This document shows, piece after piece, positions 16,675 to 25,689 of a stretch of DNA of 64,000 bases; position 1 is the first letter of the stretch, and each line of letters opens with the position of its first letter. Made by a program: the position numbers and the translations under genes. The notes beneath the pieces are model-generated. The model ran no database searches and was not told where the DNA came from. It saw only the letters and a list, made by a program, of their open reading frames with translations. This stretch comes from Pseudomethylobacillus aquaticus (GTDB taxonomy: Bacteria; Pseudomonadota; Gammaproteobacteria; Burkholderiales; Methylophilaceae): positions 50,871 to 114,870 of the forward strand of contig NZ_RJVP01000008.1 in assembly GCF_003730115.1 (NCBI RefSeq), written 5' to 3'.

Positions 16675-18464
16675 GGCAATGTTTCTGCGCTGACGCCCGT
16701 GCTGGTGTAAGTGCCGGTGGCCAGGTTGCGCTCCAGCTCGCCTTGCGGATTGCGCGTGATGCGCCCGGTCAGGCCCTGTAACAGCAGCGTTCGTTCGGGC
16801 TGTTGCAGTGCCAGCAATAATTGATAGGCGTCCACCCCCAGCGCGAACCAGCGTTGCATCTCGCCCGGTGGCAGCTCGGCGGCTGCCGCTTTGTAGGGCT
16901 GGTAGGCCGGGTTGTTTGGATTGAGCAGCCAGGGGATATCCACGAAGCGGATGCCGATCAGCTCTGCATCCAGCGGGTCCTGCAGTATGCCGCTGAAGCT
17001 ATGTGACAAGGCAAACGTAGGCGTGGCCCTGTCCATCAATGGACGCACGGCACGTGCATGCTGCTCATCGCCCGCGATCAGGTAAAGATCACCAGCCGCA
17101 CTGCCTTGCGGGATCAAGGCAGAGGTCGTGCTGTCAGTATCCACGACGATGGTGTCGCGCACTTCACCGCCCTGTGCCAGCCATTGATCCTTGAAGCTTG
17201 TGCTGATGCGCTGTGCAAGCGGGCTGTTGCTGGCGATGATGGTAGCACTTTGCATGCCGGCATCGCGCGCCATGCGCACCAGTTGCGTGACCTCGCTATG
17301 GATCGATAATCCATAGCTGTGGAAAAGCGGTGGTGCTGCCGCTACATTCTGGTTCAGGCCCAGTGTCAGGACAGGATGCGCATCGCCTTGCAAGACGGCC
17401 ACTTCGTCGCGCGTGACCGGCCCCACCACCAGGGAAGCACCCTCCTTGAGCGCCTGCTGGTAGATAGGCCTGATCTCCAGCACATCGCCGCTGGTGGCAT
17501 AGGTTCTGACTTTGCCCAGGCCGTGGGCCTGGCTGTGAGCCGCGATGAAGCCGCGCTCGATGGCATCGGCGACGGCGGTGTAGCCTTCGGTTTCGTAAGG
17601 CAGCAGCAGCGCGATGTCGCCATCCAGGCCGGTCGACGCGGCAAGATGGCGTTGGTCCAGCTCCCGGGTCAATGCAAGGCCGCTAAGCTGGCCGGCACTC
17701 TCCATGCTGGCGCTCTGCTGGCCAGCCGTTTCCTGGTCAGCTTCATCTCCTTGATGGGCTGCGCTGCCTTCAAGATCGATCGCCGAGGGGATGGCGGTTT
17801 CGGTGGTCTCTGCCACCGCAACGATGCCGAAGGCATATTCGGGCTGTGCCGGATGTTCGCGGTGATGCGCACGCCACTGTTGCAGGCGCGTATTGACCGA
17901 GTCCCCGCTTTCTATGTCGCTGATGGTGAGCGCCAGGGCTATCCAGCCCTGCATCACCTTGTCGGTGGCGTCACTGCTCATCTGCATGAGATCTTCCCGG
18001 CTCAGCGAAGCAAGCAGGCGCCCGGTGCGTTGTTGCTGTGCCGCGATCGCGGCAGGTTCGGATAATGCGGCTTCAGATAAGGTATATTGTTCCAGCGCTT
18101 TCAGCGGCTGTTGCTGGGCCGCATACGCGATACCCAGGCTCTGGTGCAGGCTAGCTCTGGCTTCTCCGCGCAAGCCCGCATCGTTCTGCAAAGGCAGTAG
18201 CAGCGACAGGACACTGTCGGTGTCGCCAGTGCTGGCAGCGATATTGCCCGCCAGTAGATCGGCATAGAGGGACTGGCTGTTGATGCGTTGCAACGCCAGT
18301 TGCGCGCATTCACTATTGTGGACGCGCAGGCAGGCCATGCCTTGGGAGAATTGAGTTTCTGCGGCCTCATCCGCGACAGCTGTGTGTGCTGGCAGGAGCA
18401 GGCTGAAGGCCATGCTGGCAATCAAGCCGATATTTGATAATAGGGATAACTGTAATTGAATCAT
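16671..18464 (-). CDS. lpoA: Penicillin-binding protein activator LpoA
   Basis: LpoA activates the peptidoglycan synthase PBP1A from the periplasmic side. The 597-residue protein has an exported N-terminus, a TPR-like helical half with repeated Ala/Leu/Gln segments (about 30-250) and a C-terminal periplasmic-binding-protein-like LppC domain (IALLLPYETEGY, VVGPVTRDEVAVL, LTLGLNQN). Unlike E. coli LpoA, no lipobox cysteine is visible: the signal region ends AHTAVADEA. It may therefore be periplasmic rather than lipid-anchored, unless the true start differs. Its 5' end overlaps the divergent rsmI start. Confidence 0.9.
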   Translation of the reverse strand: MIQLQLSLLSNIGLIASMAFSLLLPAHTAVADEAAETQFSQGMACLRVHNSECAQLALQRINSQSLYADLLAGNIAASTGDTDSVLSLLLPLQNDAGLRGEARASLHQSLGIAYAAQQQPLKALEQYTLSEAALSEPAAIAAQQQRTGRLLASLSREDLMQMSSDATDKVMQGWIALALTISDIESGDSVNTRLQQWRAHHREHPAQPEYAFGIVAVAETTETAIPSAIDLEGSAAHQGDEADQETAGQQSASMESAGQLSGLALTRELDQRHLAASTGLDGDIALLLPYETEGYTAVADAIERGFIAAHSQAHGLGKVRTYATSGDVLEIRPIYQQALKEGASLVVGPVTRDEVAVLQGDAHPVLTLGLNQNVAAAPPLFHSYGLSIHSEVTQLVRMARDAGMQSATIIASNSPLAQRISTSFKDQWLAQGGEVRDTIVVDTDSTTSALIPQGSAAGDLYLIAGDEQHARAVRPLMDRATPTFALSHSFSGILQDPLDAELIGIRFVDIPWLLNPNNPAYQPYKAAAAELPPGEMQRWFALGVDAYQLLLALQQPERTLLLQGLTGRITRNPQGELERNLATGTYTSTGVSAETLP

Positions 18465-19304
18465 ATCGGTACATTATATGTGGTGGCCACTCCGATTGGG
18501 AACCTGCAGGACATCAGCCTGCGCGCTCTGGAGGTGTTGCGCAGTGTGGATGCCATCGCGGCTGAGGACACGCGGCATAGCGCAGGCCTGCTGACGCATT
18601 TTGCCATCCAGAAAAAGTTGCTGGCCGTGCATCAGCATAACGAACAGGCGGCGGCTGAATCGCTGCTGCAGCGACTGCTCGCAGGTGAGTCGATCGCCCT
18701 GGTCAGTGATGCCGGTACACCGGCGATCAGTGATCCGGGTGCTGTGGTGGTGCAGCAGGCGCGTCAGGCCGGGGTACGTGTGGTGCCTATCCCGGGCGCC
18801 AGCGCAGTGGTGACGGCGCTATCGGCAGCGGGTATCGCCAGTGGCGGTTTCCTGTTCCATGGGTTTTTGCCAGCCAGTCATGCGCAGCGCTGCCGTCAAC
18901 TGGAGGCTTTGCGCGGCCTGGAAGCGACGCTGGTGTTCTACGAAGCGCCACATCGCATCTTGGAATGTGTGGCTGATCTGCAGGCGGTGCTAGGTGATGA
19001 GCGGCACCTGATCCTGGCGCGCGAGCTCACCAAGACGTTCGAAACCATACATCGCTGCCGGCTGGACGAAGCGCTGGCCTGGCTCAAGGCCGATAGCAAC
19101 CAGCAGCGCGGTGAATTCGTGCTGCTGGTGGAGCCACCGGCACCGCGCGAGGCAGAGGCAGTCGATGAAAACGCCCGGCGTGTATTAAACTTGCTGCTGG
19201 CCGAACTGCCGCTCAAGCAGGCAGTGAAATTGGCTGCTGATATCTCGGGCGCAAAAAAGAATGCGCTGTATGAACTTGCCCTCACTTTAAAAGCTTCCAC
19301 ATGA
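18456..19304 (+). CDS. rsmI: 16S rRNA (cytidine(1402)-2'-O)-methyltransferase RsmI
   Basis: RsmI methylates the ribose of C1402 in the ribosomal P site. The 282-residue protein starts at TTG 18456, nine bases after AGGGAT, and begins with [53 protein letters not shown] and FYEAPHRI are family blocks. Its first codons overlap the divergent lpoA start, and its stop overlaps pyrC by 4 bases. Confidence 0.95.
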   Translation: MNHIGTLYVVATPIGNLQDISLRALEVLRSVDAIAAEDTRHSAGLLTHFAIQKKLLAVHQHNEQAAAESLLQRLLAGESIALVSDAGTPAISDPGAVVVQQARQAGVRVVPIPGASAVVTALSAAGIASGGFLFHGFLPASHAQRCRQLEALRGLEATLVFYEAPHRILECVADLQAVLGDERHLILARELTKTFETIHRCRLDEALAWLKADSNQQRGEFVLLVEPPAPREAEAVDENARRVLNLLLAELPLKQAVKLAADISGAKKNALYELALTLKAST

Positions 19305-20338
19305 CCACCCTGACTTTTACTCGTCCCGATGACTGGCACCTGCACCTGCGGGACGGTGCCGCCTTGCAATCCGTGCTGCCGGATACCGCGCGCCAGTTCG
19401 CGCGTGCCATCGTCATGCCCAATCTGCGTCCGCCGGTGACCACCACGGCACTGGCGCTAGCTTATCGTGAACGTATTCTCGCCGCTCTGCCAGCTGGTAT
19501 GGTGTTCGAACCGCTCATGACCTTGTATCTCACCGATAACATGCGTGCTGAGGAGATCCTGCTGGCCAAGGCCAGTGGCGCAGTTCATGGCGTCAAGCTC
19601 TATCCGGCGGGGGCCACCACCAATTCCGATTCCGGCGTGACCAGTCTGGAAAAGTGCGCGCCCGCCCTGGCCGCCATGGAGCAATGTGGACTGCCACTGC
19701 TGGTGCATGCCGAGGTCACCGATGCCGATGTGGACGTGTTCGACCGCGAAAAGGTGTTCATAGACCGTCATATGCGTCCCTTGCTGCAACGTCACCCTGG
19801 CCTCAAGGTGGTGTTCGAGCACATCACGACGCGTGACGCGGCCGAATTCGTCGCCGCCGCGCCCACCAATGTCGCGGCCACCATCACCGCCCACCATCTG
19901 CTCATGAACCGCAATGCCATGTTCGCGGGCGGTATACGTCCGCATCATTACTGTTTGCCGGTGTTGAAGCGTGAAGAGCACCGGCTGGCTTTGCTGGCTG
20001 CGGCCACCTCCGGCAGCGCCAAATTCTTCCTGGGCACGGACAGCGCGCCACACGCCAAGCATGCCAAGGAAGCGGCGTGTGGGTGTGCGGGCATGTATAC
20101 CGCGCATGCGGCGATCGAGTTCTATGCGGAAGCCTTCGAGGCGGCAGGCGCGCTGGACAAGCTGGAAGCCTTCGCCAGTTTCCATGGGCCGGATTTTTAT
20201 GGCTTGCCGCGCAATACCAGCCAGGTGAGCTTGAAGCGCGAAACCTGGAGCGTGCCGGACGAGATCGCACTGGGCGCTGAAACGCTGGTGCCGCTGCGTG
20301 CCGGTCAGACCATCGCCTGGAAATTGCAAGCGGCATGA
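19301..20338 (+). CDS. pyrC: Dihydroorotase (class II, PyrC)
   Basis: PyrC closes carbamoyl aspartate to dihydroorotate in pyrimidine synthesis. The 345-residue protein shows the zinc motif DWHLHLRDG near residue 10, [14 protein letters not shown] with the carboxylated lysine, [22 protein letters not shown], and [13 protein letters not shown] with the catalytic aspartate. Length and motifs match the E. coli class. It is joined to rsmI and to the next gene by ATGA overlaps. Confidence 0.97.
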   Translation: MTTLTFTRPDDWHLHLRDGAALQSVLPDTARQFARAIVMPNLRPPVTTTALALAYRERILAALPAGMVFEPLMTLYLTDNMRAEEILLAKASGAVHGVKLYPAGATTNSDSGVTSLEKCAPALAAMEQCGLPLLVHAEVTDADVDVFDREKVFIDRHMRPLLQRHPGLKVVFEHITTRDAAEFVAAAPTNVAATITAHHLLMNRNAMFAGGIRPHHYCLPVLKREEHRLALLAAATSGSAKFFLGTDSAPHAKHAKEAACGCAGMYTAHAAIEFYAEAFEAAGALDKLEAFASFHGPDFYGLPRNTSQVSLKRETWSVPDEIALGAETLVPLRAGQTIAWKLQAA

Positions 20339-21501
20339 TGCCTGCGCCGTCCTTGCCTGCATTTGCGCCGCCGCGCCGCATCCTGCTCGGGCCTGGCCCG
20401 TCGGATGTACACCCGCGTGTGCTGGCCGCCATGGCGCGGCCTACCATCGGGCATCTGGATCCAGACTTTTCGGACATGCTCGAACAGCTTAAAGCGTTGT
20501 TGCGCTATGCGTTCCAGACCGACAATGCGCTGACCTTCGCCTTGTCCGCGCCCGGCATGATAGGCATGGAAACCTGTTTCGTTAACCTGATTGAGCCTGG
20601 CGACAAGGTGATTGTTTGCAGCAATGGCGTGTTCGGCGCGCGTATGGCCGAGATCGTACGCCGCTGTGGCGGCGAGCTAGTGCTGCTGGAAACCGAGTGG
20701 GGCAAGCCGGTGGATGCGCAGCAGCTGGAGCTGACCTTGCGGGCCAATGCCGATACCCGCGTGGTGGCTTTCGTGCATGCCGAGACTTCGACTGGGGTAC
20801 GGTCGGATGCGCGCGTGCTGGCGGAAGTCGCCCACCGCCAGGGCGCGCTGGTGATCTGCGATACCGTCACTTCCTTGGGTTCTATCCCCTTGTATGTGGA
20901 CGACTGGCAGCTGGATGCTGTCTACTCGGCCAGCCAGAAGGGCTTGTCCTGCACGCCCGGCCTGTCGCCGGTGACATTCAGTGCGGCGGCCGTCGAGCGC
21001 ATCCGTCAGCGCAAACAGCCGGTGCAGAGCTGGTTCATGGACATTAACCTCATCCTGAGTTATTGGGGTGACGGTGTCAGTGGCGTCAAGCGCACCTATC
21101 ACCATACTGCGCCCATCAATGCCTTGTATGGGCTGCATGAGGCCTTGCGCATGCTGGCGGAAGAAGGCTTGCAGGCGAGCTGGCAGCGTCATCAGGCCTG
21201 TCATGAGCAGTTGGTGGCCGGATTGGAGCGGCTGGGCTTGCACTTGCTGGTGGCGTCTGCCGCGCGTTTGCCGCAACTCAATACCGTACTGGTGCCGGAT
21301 AGCGTGGATGAAGCGCGTCTACGCCATGACCTGTTGTCGCAGCATGGCATCGAGATCGGTGCCGGCCTGGGCGTGCTTGCCGGTAAGACTTTACGTATCG
21401 GGCTCATGGGTGGCAGCGCCACGCCGCAGAACGTGGCCGCCTGCCTGCATGGGCTAGGTGCTGCACTGGCGGCGCAGGGCTGGGCACCTGCTTCGTGTTA
21501 A
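20335..21501 (+). CDS. PLP-dependent alanine/serine-glyoxylate aminotransferase-family protein
   Basis: A 388-residue fold-type I aminotransferase. [16 protein letters not shown] is the family N-terminus; HAETSTGV and [17 protein letters not shown] position PLP, and the Schiff-base lysine lies in [15 protein letters not shown]. The C-terminus has [14 protein letters not shown]. Relatives act on alanine, serine or ureidoglycine with glyoxylate. In a C1-using organism a serine-glyoxylate role is possible, but the other serine-cycle genes are not here. It overlaps pyrC by 4 bases and is followed by rnpB. Confidence 0.85.
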   Translation: MMPAPSLPAFAPPRRILLGPGPSDVHPRVLAAMARPTIGHLDPDFSDMLEQLKALLRYAFQTDNALTFALSAPGMIGMETCFVNLIEPGDKVIVCSNGVFGARMAEIVRRCGGELVLLETEWGKPVDAQQLELTLRANADTRVVAFVHAETSTGVRSDARVLAEVAHRQGALVICDTVTSLGSIPLYVDDWQLDAVYSASQKGLSCTPGLSPVTFSAAAVERIRQRKQPVQSWFMDINLILSYWGDGVSGVKRTYHHTAPINALYGLHEALRMLAEEGLQASWQRHQACHEQLVAGLERLGLHLLVASAARLPQLNTVLVPDSVDEARLRHDLLSQHGIEIGAGLGVLAGKTLRIGLMGGSATPQNVAACLHGLGAALAAQGWAPASC

Positions 21502-21511
21502 AATCCATCCC

Positions 21512-21839
21512 GAAGCTGGCCAGACAGTCGCTGCCCGAGTGATCGGGGAGAGGAAAGTCCGGGCTCCATAGAGCGGGATGACGGCTAACGGCCGTACGCC
21601 GTGAGGCGAGGAACAGGGCCACAGAGACGAGTAAATCGCAGTTCGCTGCGATGGATGTGAAACGCGGTAACCTCCATCCGGAGCAAGACCAAATAGGCTG
21701 GCATTTCACTTCGGTGATAAGGCGTGGCTCGCGCTGCCAGCGGGTAGGTTGCTTGAGTGCATGAGCAATTGTGCGCCTAGAGGAATGACTGTCGCTCGCA
21801 GTGATGCGAGGCACAGAACCCGGCTTACCGGCCAGCTTC
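21512..21839 (+). ncRNA. rnpB: RNase P RNA (M1 RNA, class A)
   Basis: GAAGCTGGCC at 21512-21521 pairs with GGCCAGCTTC at 21830-21839, forming helix P1. The universally conserved GAGGAAAGTCCGGGCTCC lies at 21550-21567 and ACAGAACCCGGCTTA at 21813-21827. The 328-base length is right for the bacterial class A ribozyme that matures tRNA 5' ends. It begins 11 bases after the aminotransferase stop; no separate promoter was resolved. Confidence 0.97.
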
Positions 21840-22165
21840 TTTCTTTATGATCATCTTCGCCAGATATTTCTCAGGCTTATCTCTTGATCAGATATCCATC
21901 TTCTGGCGGGGTATCTCCGGATGCTTGCTGATATTTCCTCATTCTGTTTTCCGGGTTCTTCACAATTTTCTCGCTGGTTTTCTCCATGAGGTTTACTGAT
22001 ATTCATCTTTTTGGCAGCGGGTTGCTGCCCGGTCACCACGATCAAGCACATCCTTGCTTGTTCTCATAAAGCACTTTCACTTGCAGGGCTATCTTGTTAT
22101 TTTCTAACGACAAATTATTAATTAACAAAATCCGCTAAGTCATTGTCCTGTAAAGGAAAAATCAT

Positions 22166-22195
22166 CAAAAAGAGCTTGCCGGGCTCATTTTTTTT
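22166..22195 (+). terminator. Terminator-like hairpin upstream of mraZ
   Basis: AAAAAGAGC, a 7-base loop, GCTC and a run of eight or more T residues form a short stem with a strong T tract. It probably stops transcription from the rnpB side before the dcw promoter. Confidence 0.55.
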
Positions 22196-22213
22196 ATCTA
22201 TAGTGGCTAGCAG

Positions 22214-22238
22214 TGGGAAATTGTGGGAAATTGTGTTG
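22214..22238 (+). promoter_or_regulatory. MraZ operator (TGGGA repeats)
   Basis: TGGGA-AATTG-TGGGA-AATTG-TGTTG gives three half-sites at 10-bp spacing (22214, 22224, 22234), the third degenerate. In E. coli, MraZ binds TGGGN direct repeats separated by 5 bp and represses the dcw cluster. The site lies 68 bases upstream of mraZ, so autoregulation is expected. Confidence 0.8.
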
Positions 22239-22305
22239 AATTGAAATGTCGATTCGGCTGCAGCTTCCCAACTTGGCTAGTGTCATTAAGGGATAAAACG
22301 AGCGC

Positions 22306-22752
22306 ATGTTTCGCGGTGCAACATCACTGAATCTGGATGCCAAAGGCAGGCTGGTCATACCTGCCAGGCACCGTGATGCGCTGTTCACGCAAAGTGCCGG
22401 CCAATTGGTGTTGACCGCGCACCCGCACCGCTGCCTGTTGTTATATCCGCAGCCTGCCTGGGAGCCTATCCAGGCCAAGCTGATGTCGCTGTCCAGCTTC
22501 GATCGTCAATCCAGTGCCTTGCAGCGTTTGCTGGTCGGTCATGCCGAAGACATCAACCTGGATGCGGCTGGCCGTCTGTTGGTGTCGCCGGTGCTGCGTG
22601 ACTTTGCCGCACTGGACAAGCAGGTGATGCTGGTGGGACAGGGCTCGCACTTCGAGTTGTGGAACCCGGATGCCTTGCGCCAGCATATGGACAAGCTGAT
22701 CGGCGACGAGCCGGTGGATCTTCCTGCTGAACTGGATGGATTCTCGCTGTGA
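22306..22752 (+). CDS. mraZ: Transcriptional regulator MraZ
   Basis: MraZ is the first gene of the dcw cluster and its repressor. The 148-residue protein has two AbrB-like half-domains with paired signatures [14 protein letters not shown] and [14 protein letters not shown]. It forms a ring-like oligomer that reads direct repeats such as those at 22214-22238. The stop overlaps the rsmH start by 4 bases. Confidence 0.97.
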   Translation: MFRGATSLNLDAKGRLVIPARHRDALFTQSAGQLVLTAHPHRCLLLYPQPAWEPIQAKLMSLSSFDRQSSALQRLLVGHAEDINLDAAGRLLVSPVLRDFAALDKQVMLVGQGSHFELWNPDALRQHMDKLIGDEPVDLPAELDGFSL

Positions 22753-23687
22753 GCGGCAGCGCTCAGCATGTCACGGTGTTACTGGATGAAGCAGTGGACG
22801 CGTTGGCAATCAAACCCGATGGTCGTTATGTAGACGCCACCTTTGGTCGTGGCGGGCATAGCCGTCGCATCCTGGAGCGCTTGTCTGCAGGTGGCCGGTT
22901 GCTGGCCATGGACCGCGACCTGGCGGCTGTCGAGGCTGCGGCTGGGATAGCAGACCCGCGTTTTCAAATCGTGCACAGCCCGTTCTCGGCGCTCAGCGAT
23001 GTGCTGGCCGCACAAGGCTGGCCAGCCGCTGACGGCATCCTGCTTGATCTCGGCATCTCTTCCCCGCAGATAGACGAAGCCGCGCGCGGCTTCAGTTTCC
23101 GATTCGATGCGCCGCTGGATATGCGCATGGACCAAAGTCGCGGCCAGACGGCCGCAGAATTCCTCGCAGAAGTTTCCGAACAGCAATTAACACAGGTGAT
23201 CAAAGATTATGGTGAAGAACGGTTTGCTCGGCAGATTGCAAGGGCGCTTGTTGCGGTACGCACGGCTGGCGGCGCTGTCACCACAACCGGCCAGCTTGCC
23301 AAAGTCGTCGCCGGGGCGGTTCGCAAGGCTGAGCCTGGGCAGGACCCAGCGACGCGTACCTTTCAAGCTCTACGGATTTTCATCAATCAGGAACTTGACC
23401 AACTTGCGCTAGTGCTACCGCAGTGCCTGACCAGTCTGGCGCCTGGCGGGCGTCTGGCGGTGATCAGCTTCCATTCGCTGGAGGATCGCACCGTCAAGCA
23501 TTTCATCCGTGATGAGCAGGACCGTGATGCCTTGCCGTCGCGTTTCCCGGTGCGTGCCGCCGAGTTGCCTCAGCCACGTTTGCGTGCCATCGGCCGTGCC
23601 ATCAAGCCGGGCGCGGATGAAGTGCGCCGCAATCCACGTTCGCGCAGTGCGGTGATGCGCGTCGCCGAGCGCACGGAGGTGGCGTGA
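22749..23687 (+). CDS. rsmH: 16S rRNA (cytosine(1402)-N4)-methyltransferase RsmH
   Basis: RsmH (MraW) methylates the base of C1402, the same nucleotide RsmI modifies. The 312-residue protein starts at GTG 22749 with [13 protein letters not shown], then the SAM-binding [34 protein letters not shown] and [14 protein letters not shown]. Linked by 4-base overlaps to mraZ and ftsL. Confidence 0.97.
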   Translation: MSGSAQHVTVLLDEAVDALAIKPDGRYVDATFGRGGHSRRILERLSAGGRLLAMDRDLAAVEAAAGIADPRFQIVHSPFSALSDVLAAQGWPAADGILLDLGISSPQIDEAARGFSFRFDAPLDMRMDQSRGQTAAEFLAEVSEQQLTQVIKDYGEERFARQIARALVAVRTAGGAVTTTGQLAKVVAGAVRKAEPGQDPATRTFQALRIFINQELDQLALVLPQCLTSLAPGGRLAVISFHSLEDRTVKHFIRDEQDRDALPSRFPVRAAELPQPRLRAIGRAIKPGADEVRRNPRSRSAVMRVAERTEVA

Positions 23688-23965
23688 TGACCCAGTTCAA
23701 CCTGATGCTGTTTGGTGTACTGATCATGTTATCGCTGGCCACGGTGGCGGGTCAGCATCAGGCGCGCAAACATTACTTCGAGCTGGAGCAACAGCAGCAA
23801 GCCGCCCGCCAGTACGAGGTGGAGTGGGGTCAGTTGCAGCTGGAACAGAACACCTGGGCCACGCATGCCCGCATCGAGCAGATCGCCAATCAGGCTTTGA
23901 AGATGCGCGTGCCCGATAACCACAGCATCCAGGTGGTGCCGGCTACTACAGGGGTGCAGCCATGA
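23684..23965 (+). CDS. ftsL: Cell division protein FtsL
   Basis: FtsL is a small bitopic divisome protein that links FtsQ and FtsB to FtsWI. The 93-residue protein has one membrane helix (about residues 5-22) and a periplasmic coiled coil rich in Glu, Gln and Leu ([19 protein letters not shown]). The fold is weakly conserved; position between rsmH and ftsI, with ATGA overlaps on both sides, settles the call. Confidence 0.92.
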   Translation: MMTQFNLMLFGVLIMLSLATVAGQHQARKHYFELEQQQQAARQYEVEWGQLQLEQNTWATHARIEQIANQALKMRVPDNHSIQVVPATTGVQP

Positions 23966-25689
23966 TGCGCATGGCACAGCATGAAGTGGTCAGACTGCCG
24001 GCCTGGCGCAGGCGCGTGCTGCTGGTGGTGGTGCTGATGGGGTTCGCCGTGCTGCTGGGGCGCAGTGTGTATCTGCAAAGTACCCACAAAGTCTTTTTGC
24101 AAAAGGAAGGCGACGCGCGTTACAGCCGTCCGCTGGTGTTGCCTGCACACCGCGGCATGATCACCGACCGCCACGGCAGCCCGCTGGCGATCAGCACCCC
24201 GGTGGAATCGATCTGGGCTAATCCGTCCGATGTGCAGATGACCCCCAGGCAATTGCAACAACTGGCGGGCCTGCTGGACCTCAAATCTGCCGATATCCAG
24301 AAAAAGCTCAGCAATCAGCAGCGCGAGTTCGCCTACCTCAAGCGCCGTGTGTCGCCTGCCTTGGCCAATCAGGTGATGGGGCTGGGCATCCCGGGTATTT
24401 TCATGCAGCGTGAATACCGCCGTTATTACCCGGCCGCGGAAGTGGCTGCGCATCTGGTGGGCTTCACCGGTGTGGATGGTGACGGCAAGGAAGGCTTCGA
24501 GCTGGCCCAGCAGGACTGGTTGTCCGGCAAGGCCGGCAGCCGCCGCGTCATCAAGGACAGGCAAGGCCGTATCGTCGATGACCTGGAGGCCGTCAAGGTG
24601 CCGCAGGACGGGCGCGATCTGGTGTTGTCCATCGATTCCAAGATCCAGTATCTGGCTTATCGTGAGCTGCTCGCCGCGGTCAAGGCGCACAAGGCCAAGG
24701 CCGGTGCGGCGGTGGTGCTGGATGCAAAGACCGGCGAAGTGCTGGCCATGGTTAATGTGCCCACCTACAACCCCAACAATCCGGTCAAGCTGGAAGGCCG
24801 TGCACGTAACCGTGCCGTGGTGGATATCTTCGAGCCAGGTTCCACGTTGAAGCCATTCACGGCCGCCGCCGCGCTGGACCTGGGCACTTACCGTGCCGAC
24901 ACGCAGATCGAAACCGCCCCCGGCTTCTTCAAGGTGGGGCGTGCCACCATCCGTGACGTGCATCCGCAAGGACTGATTTCGGTGGCTGAAGTCATCCAGA
25001 AATCCTCCAATGTGGGCGCCGCCAAGATGGGGCTGTCCATGCAGCCGCAGCATCTGTGGGGGGTGTTCAACCAGCTTGGCCTGGGGCGCCCGACCAACAT
25101 CGGCTTTCCAGGGGAGGCCAGTGGCAAGCTGCGCGCCTACAAGAGCTGGCGCCCGATCGAGCAGGCCACCATGTCCTATGGCTATGGCATCAGCCTGACC
25201 CTGTTGCAATTGGCACGTGCGTACACCGTGTTCGCCAATCAGGGTGAGTTGCTGCCGGTGTCGCTGGTCAAGCTCAAGCAGCCAGCGCTGGGTCAGCAGA
25301 TCTTCACGGCAAGGACCACGTCCAGTGTGCTCAGCATGATGGAGATGGCCGTGCAGGCCGGAGGCACCGCGCCCAAGGCGCAGATCGCCGGCTATCGAGT
25401 GGCTGGCAAGACCGGTACCGCACACAAACTGGGGGCGGAGGGTTACGAGGGCAAGCGCTATGTATCCTCTTTTGTCGGGATGGCGCCAGCTTCCAATCCC
25501 CGCCTGATTATGGCGGTGATGATAGACGACCCCAGCAATGGCCAGCATTACGGTGGTGCGGTGGCGGCGCCGGTATTCAGCGGTGTGATGGCACCAGCGC
25601 TGCGCCTGCTCGGCATTCCACAGGATGCGCCCAACAACAACATCGTGATCCCGCCTGAACAGGCTGTCGAAGTGAAGGAGATGGTGTGA
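23962..25689 (+). CDS. ftsI: Septal peptidoglycan transpeptidase FtsI (PBP3)
   Basis: FtsI crosslinks septal peptidoglycan and works with FtsW. The 575-residue protein has an N-terminal membrane anchor (about 15-35), a PBP-dimerisation domain with PAHRGMITDRHGSPLA, and a transpeptidase domain with all three penicillin-binding motifs: the S-x-x-K in EPGSTLKPF, SSN in IQKSSNVGAAK, and KTG in VAGKTGTAHK. The stop overlaps the murE GTG start by 4 bases. Confidence 0.97.
   Translation: MMRMAQHEVVRLPAWRRRVLLVVVLMGFAVLLGRSVYLQSTHKVFLQKEGDARYSRPLVLPAHRGMITDRHGSPLAISTPVESIWANPSDVQMTPRQLQQLAGLLDLKSADIQKKLSNQQREFAYLKRRVSPALANQVMGLGIPGIFMQREYRRYYPAAEVAAHLVGFTGVDGDGKEGFELAQQDWLSGKAGSRRVIKDRQGRIVDDLEAVKVPQDGRDLVLSIDSKIQYLAYRELLAAVKAHKAKAGAAVVLDAKTGEVLAMVNVPTYNPNNPVKLEGRARNRAVVDIFEPGSTLKPFTAAAALDLGTYRADTQIETAPGFFKVGRATIRDVHPQGLISVAEVIQKSSNVGAAKMGLSMQPQHLWGVFNQLGLGRPTNIGFPGEASGKLRAYKSWRPIEQATMSYGYGISLTLLQLARAYTVFANQGELLPVSLVKLKQPALGQQIFTARTTSSVLSMMEMAVQAGGTAPKAQIAGYRVAGKTGTAHKLGAEGYEGKRYVSSFVGMAPASNPRLIMAVMIDDPSNGQHYGGAVAAPVFSGVMAPALRLLGIPQDAPNNNIVIPPEQAVEVKEMV

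Larger units (their letters stand above)
21840..22305. other. AT-rich non-coding region between rnpB and mraZ
   Basis: These 466 bases are notably richer in A and T than the flanks and hold no convincing gene; the 66-codon frame on the minus strand at 21851-22051 has no recognisable features. A terminator-like hairpin lies at 22166-22195 and the MraZ operator at 22214-22238. The dcw promoter should lie here, probably around 22195-22280. Confidence 0.7.

Noticed and set aside
21851..22051. A 66-codon minus-strand frame between rnpB and mraZ
   Set aside because: No ribosome-binding site, no domain, and composition consistent with chance in an AT-rich spacer.
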